Shown here: positions 1 through 7,441 of the stretch, piece by piece
How the letters are laid out: each line of letters starts with the position of its first letter
How positions within the stretch are numbered: the stretch's first letter is position 1
From: a virus
Strand: one strand, 5' to 3'
Virus record (IMG/VR): IMGVR_UViG_3300009503_000378
Coordinates: 1 to 35,878 of that record
DNA: 35,878 nt
Program-made: the position numbers and the translations under genes
The notes under the pieces: generated by a model
The model's database searches: none
What the model was told of the DNA's origin: nothing
The model's input: the letters and a program-made list of their open reading frames with translations, nothing else

Positions 1-1986
1 AATACACAGATTATAATGATTGATAGTAATTTAAATACACAAATTGTATCTGCTATTGCTTATGGGTCTGATATATCTCCAGCTACATCTAATATAACTT
101 ATGTTAAAGTAAGTGGAAGTACTATTGTTGATTCGTGGACCAATACTGTTCCATTCCTTAGTTATGGAGGTAGTGGTTCGGTTTATAATGGATATTTACA
201 TTATTATGGTGGATTATCAAAATCTGCAATTGATGTTACAAATATACATTATTATGCTCCAATAGGAGTTAGTGGCACTCTTGGTACTTGGGGTTCAGAA
301 TATTGGCCGGGTCCTCCAATGGCTTATGGAAATGCTGTAAATTTAAATGATAAAGTTTATTTTTCTGGTAATCCCTATCCCTATCCATATCCATATACTA
401 TGATTGGTACTTATGGTATTGGTGGATCTATGTTAACTTGGACCTATGATGCTCACGCGCCAAAACCAACATGGGGAGAACGATTGCTTGCTGCATTAGG
501 AAAATTATTTAGAATAGGTGGAACTACAGATTCTGATACATATTATCCAATTAACGATGTTTTTATTGCAGATAATTTTACTCCAACTATAACTCCAACT
601 ATTACACCAACTTGGACTCCAAATTTAACACCAGTTACTTTTAATGATTGGGTACAAGTTCCTACACCATCTTCGGATATACCAGGCAGATCTGGTCATG
701 CATTAATTGATGGAAGTGAAATTGGATCACCAGGATGGATGTTTGTTGCATTAGGATATAATTATGATATTTTTCTTAAAGATATACGGAAGTCTCCAAA
801 TGGTTCTGATTGGGAATTTGTATGTTCATCTAATACTCTTAGTTATAAATATTCTTTTGGTTATACAACTTTTAATAATAAACTATGGATGATTGGCGGA
901 GTTGATAGTTCTGGTCTTACAAATTCTGTATATTCTTCAACTGGATCTAATATTAAATGGGAATCACGTTTACCATTAGGCGTAGCTGCTCCAGGCGTTG
1001 TAGTTTTTAATAACTATATATATGTAATTGGTGGTGGAGATGCTGGTACGGGAGCTGGACAAGCATCAGTTTTTCGTTCTTCAAATGGAATAGATTGGGA
1101 AACGGTTACATTAAATGCAGAATTTGGACAGAATGCATATGCACCTGCGGCGTGTGTTTATAATAATAAAATATGGTTAATTGGCGGAAATTATGCATAT
1201 GGATCTGGGACACAAAACGTATATTATTCATCAGATGGAGTTTCCTGGACATTGGCTACAAGTTCTGCAGCCTTCGGAAAGAGAGAGCATGCAAAAGCTT
1301 TAGTATTTCAAAATAAAATGTGGTTAATTGGTGGAGAGAGTAGTAATACTTATTATAATGATACTTGGTATTCAACTGATGGAATAAATTGGACACAATA
1401 TATTACAGATCATACTTATACAGGACGTTCCAGATTTGGCGCAACTATTTTTGACGGAAGAATGTGGATCCAAGGAGGTTATGCTGGTGTTGGCTCTAAT
1501 TCTAGTCTTAGAGATGCGTGGTATTTAATTCCTGGAACTCCTACAATAACGCCTACTGTTACAATAACACCTACTGTTACTAAAACATTTACACCTAGAA
1601 ATACTGCTACCAATACAATTACTCCGACTCTTACTCCTACACTTTTTCTAACAGCAACTATAACACCAACAGTTACAGTTACTTTAACACCTACTCCATA
1701 TGATATATGGTGGAGAACTACTGGTACTGTATATCATGGTTCTATTTTAATGGATTCATCAAATGGTAAAAAAGTTGTTACTTTACCACCAGAATCTGCA
1801 ATATATTTTCCTGATGGACAATGGAAAGCAAAATTAAGTCGTGATAGAATACAACCTGATACGTATCTATTATATACACCAGGTTCTATGCAATTTACAA
1901 TAATTATACAAAATAGAGACGGAACTGAGCACGATTGTTCATCCGATACGTGCACAGTATATTTTAGTGTATTTAAGGAGCCATAA
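1..1986 (+). CDS. Kelch-repeat adhesin or tail-fibre-like protein (5' end probably cut)
   Basis: Residues are numbered from the ATG at 16, but the frame stays open to base 1 and no ribosome binding site precedes that ATG, so the true start is probably upstream. About five kelch-like blades lie between residues 215 and 500. Each has a pattern such as NNKLWMIGG followed by a Ser-Ser-x-Gly turn and a W, which predicts a beta-propeller. Two Thr-Pro-rich linkers (about 189-207 and 508-560) flank the propeller, and a C-terminal domain of about 95 residues follows with a Cys pair near the end (DCSSDTC). By inference this is an exposed, receptor- or glycan-binding virion protein. A bacterial-type secreted kelch protein carried as a moron is an alternative. 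The CCA-enzyme gene follows immediately. Confidence 0.6.
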   Translation, partial: NTQIIMIDSNLNTQIVSAIAYGSDISPATSNITYVKVSGSTIVDSWTNTVPFLSYGGSGSVYNGYLHYYGGLSKSAIDVTNIHYYAPIGVSGTLGTWGSEYWPGPPMAYGNAVNLNDKVYFSGNPYPYPYPYTMIGTYGIGGSMLTWTYDAHAPKPTWGERLLAALGKLFRIGGTTDSDTYYPINDVFIADNFTPTITPTITPTWTPNLTPVTFNDWVQVPTPSSDIPGRSGHALIDGSEIGSPGWMFVALGYNYDIFLKDIRKSPNGSDWEFVCSSNTLSYKYSFGYTTFNNKLWMIGGVDSSGLTNSVYSSTGSNIKWESRLPLGVAAPGVVVFNNYIYVIGGGDAGTGAGQASVFRSSNGIDWETVTLNAEFGQNAYAPAACVYNNKIWLIGGNYAYGSGTQNVYYSSDGVSWTLATSSAAFGKREHAKALVFQNKMWLIGGESSNTYYNDTWYSTDGINWTQYITDHTYTGRSRFGATIFDGRMWIQGGYAGVGSNSSLRDAWYLIPGTPTITPTVTITPTVTKTFTPRNTATNTITPTLTPTLFLTATITPTVTVTLTPTPYDIWWRTTGTVYHGSILMDSSNGKKVVTLPPESAIYFPDGQWKAKLSRDRIQPDTYLLYTPGSMQFTIIIQNRDGTEHDCSSDTCTVYFSVFKEP

Positions 1987-1987
1987 T

Positions 1988-3514
1988 ATGGATATAATAT
2001 CTGGAATTAAACAAGCTTTTACCTTATATAAAATGTCTAAAAAAGTTAATACAGATGTGGAAATACCTGAACCGTATGCATCTATCATAGAAAAAATGCA
2101 ACGAGTTGCAGAAAAAACTGGCTATAAAATTTATCCAGTTGGAGGATTTGTTAGAGATTTAGTTTCTGGATATTTTCCAAAAGATTTAGATATATTAGTA
2201 GATGGTCCAGGAGATAATCCAGCTGTTGAATTTGCTTCTATTTTAGAACAGAATAACGTTGGAAAAAATGCAGTAACGTTTGAAAAAGAAGTATCAGATA
2301 TAGATCCAATGGCTGCAAAATTTGGCGTTGCTAAAATGATTATTGATGGTATTCCTGTAGAATTAGTTATGCCACGTGGAGAAAAGTATAATCCTGATTC
2401 TAGAAAGCCTGAAGTTTTTAAAGCAGATATAAAACAGGATGCTTTAAGAAGAGATTTCACTATTAACACATTAATGTATGATCCTGCAACCAAGCAAGTA
2501 TTAGATCCGACGGGACACGGTTTAGAAGATTTAAAAAACGATGTTATAAGATCTGCTAATCCTGATGTAGATACAGTTTTCAAAGATGATCCATTAAGAA
2601 TGCTTAGAGCTATCAGATTTATGATAACTAAAGATATGAAAATTGATCCAAATACTTTAGATGGTATTCGTAGGAATGTTGATAGGCTTAATATAATTTC
2701 TAAAGAACGAATTGCTGATGAACTTAAAAAAATAATTTTAGCAGATAAACCCAGTAGGGCAATCAGGCTAATGAAAGACCTTGGTCTTTTAAAATACATT
2801 ATACCGGAGCTTGAAGATACAGAGAAAGTGATGGAAGTTTCTAAATATCATCTTGAGGAACCTACTTTTGAACATATTATGCGAACATTAGATAACATTC
2901 CTCCAGAAATAACTTCTAGATTAGCAGCTTTATTACATGATATTGGTAAACCATTGACAAGAACCATAGAAAAAGGAGTAGTGCATTTTATAAATCATCA
3001 CAATGTTGGTGCTGATATGGCTAGGAAGATATTACAAAGATTAAAATTTCCAAATGAAATGATAGAAGATGTTAGTAAATTGATCCAATATCATATGGTG
3101 CCTCATATGTATACTAGCGAACAAGGAGATAAATCATTAAGAAGATTCTTATTAGATATTGGTCATTTGATAGATTTCATATATGATTTAGCAGAAGCTG
3201 ATAGAAAAGGTTCTGGAGTTAGAAATGAAGAAGCCGAAGCTAGATTTCAAGAATTTAAAGAAAGATTAGAAAAGTTAAGACATCAACCTATTACGGTTGA
3301 ACAGTTGAATAAACCTCTTATTGATGGGAATGAACTAATGGAAATGTTTAATAGTCCGCCTGGAAGGTGGATACGTGATGTACATAAAGCTCTTGTAGAT
3401 TTGCAACTAGAAAATCCACAATTAACAAAGGACCAAGCCAAGACTTTTGTTGAGGAATATGTAAGATTAAAGCATCCCGAAATTTTTAAGAATAGACTCT
3501 TGACAGAACATTAG
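1988..3514 (+). CDS. cca: CCA-adding enzyme / poly(A) polymerase family tRNA nucleotidyltransferase with HD domain
   Basis: The family adds or repairs the 3' CCA of tRNA from CTP and ATP. The N-terminal pol-beta-type head has GGFVRD at residues 52-57 and the catalytic DLD at 66-68. The motifs RRDFTINTLMYDP, DDPLRMLRAIRF and KERIADEL follow in the order seen in class II enzymes. A C-terminal HD domain has LLHDIGKP with H317-D318. At 508 aa it is full length and looks intact. The ATG at 1988 is chosen because AAGGAG lies 7 bases upstream; an in-frame ATG at 1967 lies inside the previous gene and lacks such a site. A phage copy could maintain host or phage tRNAs during infection. No tRNA gene was seen in this window. 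The family call is strong; CCA versus poly(A) activity cannot be separated by eye. Confidence 0.9.
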   Translation: MDIISGIKQAFTLYKMSKKVNTDVEIPEPYASIIEKMQRVAEKTGYKIYPVGGFVRDLVSGYFPKDLDILVDGPGDNPAVEFASILEQNNVGKNAVTFEKEVSDIDPMAAKFGVAKMIIDGIPVELVMPRGEKYNPDSRKPEVFKADIKQDALRRDFTINTLMYDPATKQVLDPTGHGLEDLKNDVIRSANPDVDTVFKDDPLRMLRAIRFMITKDMKIDPNTLDGIRRNVDRLNIISKERIADELKKIILADKPSRAIRLMKDLGLLKYIIPELEDTEKVMEVSKYHLEEPTFEHIMRTLDNIPPEITSRLAALLHDIGKPLTRTIEKGVVHFINHHNVGADMARKILQRLKFPNEMIEDVSKLIQYHMVPHMYTSEQGDKSLRRFLLDIGHLIDFIYDLAEADRKGSGVRNEEAEARFQEFKERLEKLRHQPITVEQLNKPLIDGNELMEMFNSPPGRWIRDVHKALVDLQLENPQLTKDQAKTFVEEYVRLKHPEIFKNRLLTEH

Positions 3515-3549
3515 ATATTTTGTATACTTTATAAAAAAGGAGTAAAACT

Positions 3550-4170
3550 ATGGGTTACCCTACAAATTATGACAGTTTTGTACCTGTAAAAAAGACTGGA
3601 GATACGATAACAGAAGTTATTAATATTCCTGCATCGGCAGCTCCAATTACAGTTTTTACAACATATCCAATTTTAAGAGGCGTGTCTATTCCTGGTTATG
3701 TGGAAGTTGTTGCCATTCCGGCTACTGGACAGTTTAGAGTCTATTATAAATCAAACCAGATTGTATTTGGTCCAACACCATTACCTGTTTCGGTAACTAT
3801 TACTTATATAACTACCGGGACACCAATTGCAGATATTCCATTTCAAGCAATATTAGATGCTATTACAGCGATTGAAAAAGCTCTCGGTTTAAATCCAGGA
3901 GGAACATTTTCAACACTAGCAGATAGGCTTATCGCAATTGAAAGCGGAGCAAATCATACACATAAAGTATATGATGGTACTGGAGCAATTAATGGAACTA
4001 ATATAATATTTACATTGCCTGAGGCACCATCACAACCAGAAGCGACCATAGTAGTTTTAAACGGAAGTGTTTTAACTTATAATACAGATTATATTCTTAG
4101 TGGTGCTGATGTGGTATTTTCAGATCCTCCATCAGTTGGAGATACTTTAATAATTTATTATACAGTCTAA
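3550..4170 (+). CDS. Putative virion structural protein (fibre/decoration-like)
   Basis: This 206-aa, beta-rich protein has an AAGGAG site upstream. The C-terminal 70 residues match a module that recurs in phage fibre and decoration proteins: a NGTNIIFTLPEAP-type strand, VVLNGSVLTYNTDYILSG, then FSDPPSVGDTLIIYYT. The middle has a short helical stretch (AILDAITAIEKALGL) that could trimerise. There is no catalytic motif, signal peptide or membrane segment. It lies between the CCA gene and small structural genes upstream of the terminase. A role as a fibre, fibre connector or capsid decoration protein is inferred from the module type only. Confidence 0.5.
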   Translation: MGYPTNYDSFVPVKKTGDTITEVINIPASAAPITVFTTYPILRGVSIPGYVEVVAIPATGQFRVYYKSNQIVFGPTPLPVSVTITYITTGTPIADIPFQAILDAITAIEKALGLNPGGTFSTLADRLIAIESGANHTHKVYDGTGAINGTNIIFTLPEAPSQPEATIVVLNGSVLTYNTDYILSGADVVFSDPPSVGDTLIIYYTV

Positions 4171-4183
4171 ATAGGAGGAAAAT

Positions 4184-4468
4184 ATGGCTAAATATAATGC
4201 TAAAATACGTGGAAGTAGACAGATTATGGATAAAACTATAACAAATGCAGAGATAGCAGATGGAGCTGGAATAGAAGAACAAAAATTAGCCTTAGCACAC
4301 GGAACTAAAGATTTATATGATAAAAGTGTTCGTACAGATGAATCTAGAACAGTAGAGGACAATGTTGATATTGAAGTTCCTCATATTATTATACGAGACA
4401 AAGTAAACGGTAAAAAATATCGTTTAGAACTTCGCAATGGAACTCCAGTTACGGTGGAATTAACATGA
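4184..4468 (+). CDS. Small putative virion/tail-fibre-associated protein
   Basis: This 94-aa protein follows AGGAGG with good spacing. The segment ITNAEIADGAGIEEQKLAL resembles the 'agI-x-ESKLAL' stretch common in phage fibre and other virion proteins, where it precedes a coiled or beta-helical part. The C-terminal half is beta-strand-like (HIIIRDKVNGKKYRLELRNG). Its stop codon overlaps the next start (ATGA at 4465-4468), which indicates translational coupling. It could be a short fibre or a fibre-attachment protein. The assignment rests on one motif and on context. Confidence 0.45.
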   Translation: MAKYNAKIRGSRQIMDKTITNAEIADGAGIEEQKLALAHGTKDLYDKSVRTDESRTVEDNVDIEVPHIIIRDKVNGKKYRLELRNGTPVTVELT

Positions 4469-4716
4469 ATGTTAATCCTGATTCATTAAAAAAGCTTTGG
4501 GAGATTCAAAAACAATATTCTGGAAAATCCAGAAAAAGAATATTAGACTCTTTGAGAAAAAAGGAATATAATCCTCACCAAGATACGGATTATGTTAACC
4601 AGATGCAAGTTACTGATAGAGATACACAAATGGATCCAGATTTACAAGGAGAAGGAGGATCTTCTCTTGGAGTTGGAATACCAAATTTAACAAACGATAA
4701 ACTGGAGGGTTACTAA
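4465..4716 (+). CDS. Small hypothetical protein, translationally coupled
   Basis: This 83-aa hydrophilic protein starts within the stop codon of the preceding gene (ATGA). The N-terminal half is basic and helical (SLKKLWEIQKQYSGKSRKR); the C-terminal half is acidic and Gly-rich. No known family is recognised. Its position two genes before the terminase large subunit allows a DNA-packaging accessory role, but the sequence does not show one. The next gene begins directly after its stop codon. Confidence 0.65.
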   Translation: MNVNPDSLKKLWEIQKQYSGKSRKRILDSLRKKEYNPHQDTDYVNQMQVTDRDTQMDPDLQGEGGSSLGVGIPNLTNDKLEGY

Positions 4717-5385
4717 ATGCTGCTCACTCCCAAGGCTTTGCTTCTTAAGAAGTTAGAGTTTTTAGTTGGTCGTCCTCTTACTGCAGAAGAACATATGGAA
4801 TTAACTAAAAAAATTAAAGTAGGAAATAATGCAGAAATTAAGGCTGCTGTAGACAAATTACGTCAAGCAAATAGAAAATTTGAACCTCTTTATGTTATTG
4901 TTGAGAAATATGCTAAAAATCAAGATTTATCAAAGTTATCTCAGGAGGAATTGATCAATATTGTAGAGGATATAGTAGTAAAGACAACTTCAGTACAAGC
5001 AGGATTACGCATTCTTAAAAAATCTAAATCTATGTCTAAAATGGCTCTAATTAGGTATATCTATAATCTTTATCTCAGAGATGTACGTAGAAGAGAAAAG
5101 AAAGGAAATCGTGAAGCAATTACAAATGATCAATCAAATAGGCCACCAGTCGGAGAAAGTATGGCAGCTCCGTTAGGATTTGAAAATCCAGTTAAACTTG
5201 ACCGTCTTTTGCCTATTGACGAATATGATTCAAAGGATGAATATCTAAATACTGAATTTAGGAATCGTCCTTCACATAATGAACCAAAAAAACTTACTGT
5301 AAAAGAACGCATTAAAAATTATATCCAAAATTTTATTGGAAAACCAACAGGAGGAAAAGAAGATGTCGGAAATCAAAAGAATTAA
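4717..5385 (+). CDS. Hypothetical protein upstream of terminase
   Basis: This 222-aa, mostly helical and basic protein starts right after the stop of the previous gene, with GGAGGG about 8 bases upstream. Residues 1-130 are predicted helical (SQEELINIVEDIVVKTTS; ALIRYIYNLYLRDVRRREKK). The rest is a polar, probably disordered tail rich in Arg and Lys. It overlaps the following gene by 23 bases. Small terminase subunits often sit in this position and are helical, but no helix-turn-helix motif is obvious, so that is only a possibility. Confidence 0.65.
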   Translation: MLLTPKALLLKKLEFLVGRPLTAEEHMELTKKIKVGNNAEIKAAVDKLRQANRKFEPLYVIVEKYAKNQDLSKLSQEELINIVEDIVVKTTSVQAGLRILKKSKSMSKMALIRYIYNLYLRDVRRREKKGNREAITNDQSNRPPVGESMAAPLGFENPVKLDRLLPIDEYDSKDEYLNTEFRNRPSHNEPKKLTVKERIKNYIQNFIGKPTGGKEDVGNQKN

Positions 5386-5635
5386 CACAAAGTATTCTAG
5401 AGTTAAACCAGCAACAAAATCAGATCCTAATTCTAATCAACTTAAACGCAAAGCTTTTTTAGATGCCTTATTAGATGAAGCAATGGAGGACCCGTATACA
5501 TATAGTTCTTTTGAAGAGGCTATTGCTGATTTAAGTGGAAAGTTTAAATTATCTTTAGACGAAATTAAATATTTGAAGCAATCTTCTAAAGATAAAAAAA
5601 TTAAATTTGTAGAGGAATTTAGAAAAAAACATTAA
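5363..5635 (+). CDS. Small helical hypothetical protein, candidate small terminase subunit by position
   Basis: This 90-aa protein starts at the ATG at 5363 (MSEIKRIN), with GGAGG 8 bases upstream. An in-frame TTG at 5336 has no such site. It overlaps the end of the preceding gene and lies directly before the terminase large subunit. After a basic, polar N-terminus, residues 30-85 form helices ending in a Lys-rich tail (SKDKKIKFVEEFRKKH). Size and position fit a small terminase subunit, but no diagnostic motif is visible. Function is unassigned. Confidence 0.6.
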   Translation: MSEIKRINTKYSRVKPATKSDPNSNQLKRKAFLDALLDEAMEDPYTYSSFEEAIADLSGKFKLSLDEIKYLKQSSKDKKIKFVEEFRKKH

Positions 5636-5639
5636 TTCT

Positions 5640-7421
5640 ATGCTCCAAGAACTAGACCCAATATATTTTATAGAGAAGAATTTTGAATTAAATGGCAAGC
5701 ATTTTACTTTAATAGATGATAAACTAGAAAATGCTCGCCATTATATTCGTGGTATTTATTATACCATAGCATTTACTTTGCCTAAAATAAAGAAGCCTAT
5801 GGTTATTGTAAAAGGTCGTCAGGTTGAGATGTCAACCACGATGAGTAATATTATAGCGTATTTTACAGAGACATATCCATATTTTAAAACGTTATATGTT
5901 ACTCCTGCTCTTGAACAGATGAAGAAATTTTCTGGAGAAAAAATTTCTCCGTTACTAAGATATAAACGTAATCCAGATATTTTAAATCCTTTAGCCAAAC
6001 AGGAGGATATTGAAGGAACGTTTACAGTTAAAATGAAACAGTTTTCGAATGGATCTACTATCTATTTAGAATCAGCATCAGATGAAGGAAATAGGATACG
6101 TAGTATTTCCGCAGATATGTTAATAAAAGATGAGTATCAGGATTTTGATGAAAATGCAGAAAGCAATATAGACGAAGTTTTAAGCCATTCTGCTTGGGGT
6201 TTAGATATAGCTTTAGGTACTCCGAAATATACAGAGACTAATTTTGAAAGAAAATGGAAGAGTTCAACTCAGCATTATTATCATTTACAATGTCCATCGT
6301 GTAAACATTGGTTTGTATTGAAATTTGATTTATTAACTACAGGATTTAAAGTTCAATGTCCGAATTGCCATCACGAAGAAGACAAAAGAGCACTAATTCC
6401 GCACGGGAAGTGGATACCATTAGGTAATCCAAATGCCTTATATATAGGTTATCATTTATCACAGCTTTATGTTCCTTGGAAGTCTAAAGAAAAACTGGAC
6501 CAAAACATAAAGGAAAAGCAGGAAGCTGGAATTAACGTTGAGAAATATTTAAAAAACGAAATTTTAGGAGAATTTTACGCTGGTATTTCTCAAAAACCTC
6601 CGACAGAAGCTATTGAACGTGCTTTTAAGCGAGATTTGCCTTATAATATTATTATTCCTATTTCTCGTCCAGTTTATGCTGGAGTTGACTGGGGTGGATG
6701 GAGTGCTTTGGAAGATGACCCGACACAATGTTATACTATTTATGCTGATGGTACATTAACAGAAAACGGAGTTTTATTTGTTAATTATATGGAAGTTATA
6801 GATATGCAAGATGATATAGAAAAAGCTGATAGAGTTGCACAATTAATGGAGCAGCGTCGTGTTAAATTATGTGTAGCTGATAGTGGATATGGCAAAAATC
6901 AATGTTTGCGTTTATATTCAAAGTTTCCTACTAGATTTTTGCGTTGCAAATATCTTCCAGGATCATCGCTTACTTTAATTGATACTAAATCAGAAATAAA
7001 ATCTGGTCTTATAAAAGCTAATATAGATTATTCATTAGAAGAGCTTTATTCTGCGATGCAGCAGGATAAAATACATATTGCTCGAAATCAATATACAGAA
7101 AGATTTATAGAACATTTTAAGAACTATGAAATAACTTTACAAGAAACGCATAATCATGTCCATAAACATTTTCAGAAAGTAAGAGGAAAGAAAAATAAAG
7201 TAGATGCAGTTCACGCAATCAATTTTTTACGTTTAGCTGCGTTACACGATTCTAATGCTTTAGAGCATTCAGATCTACCTGTAGTAGGTGGAGAAAGTAT
7301 GCGTCCTAGAGCATATCCTTTATTAACTGGGCATTCATTGGAAGAATTAAAATATAGAGCACAAATGGGTAATCCATTAGGAGTTCTTAGTAGATCCATT
7401 AGACGCACAATGGGTGAATAA
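5640..7421 (+). CDS. terL: Terminase large subunit (packaging ATPase and nuclease)
   Basis: The protein drives DNA translocation into the prohead and cuts concatemers. The ATPase domain has a variant Walker A, KGRQVEMST (58-66), and Walker B MLIKDE (160-165) with D164 and E165. A CxxC...CxxC zinc knuckle follows (C218, C221, C240, C243), as in GpA-type terminases. The RNase-H-fold nuclease has D350 (YAGVDWGG), D414 (CVADSGYG) and D522 (VDAVHAINF). At 593 aa the length is normal. The ATG at 5640 has only a weak upstream purine site four bases after the previous stop, so translation may be coupled. The portal gene follows after 20 bases, the classic packaging pair. Confidence 0.93.
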   Translation: MLQELDPIYFIEKNFELNGKHFTLIDDKLENARHYIRGIYYTIAFTLPKIKKPMVIVKGRQVEMSTTMSNIIAYFTETYPYFKTLYVTPALEQMKKFSGEKISPLLRYKRNPDILNPLAKQEDIEGTFTVKMKQFSNGSTIYLESASDEGNRIRSISADMLIKDEYQDFDENAESNIDEVLSHSAWGLDIALGTPKYTETNFERKWKSSTQHYYHLQCPSCKHWFVLKFDLLTTGFKVQCPNCHHEEDKRALIPHGKWIPLGNPNALYIGYHLSQLYVPWKSKEKLDQNIKEKQEAGINVEKYLKNEILGEFYAGISQKPPTEAIERAFKRDLPYNIIIPISRPVYAGVDWGGWSALEDDPTQCYTIYADGTLTENGVLFVNYMEVIDMQDDIEKADRVAQLMEQRRVKLCVADSGYGKNQCLRLYSKFPTRFLRCKYLPGSSLTLIDTKSEIKSGLIKANIDYSLEELYSAMQQDKIHIARNQYTERFIEHFKNYEITLQETHNHVHKHFQKVRGKKNKVDAVHAINFLRLAALHDSNALEHSDLPVVGGESMRPRAYPLLTGHSLEELKYRAQMGNPLGVLSRSIRRTMGE

Positions 7422-7441
7422 TCAACCGGAGGTTCTAATAT

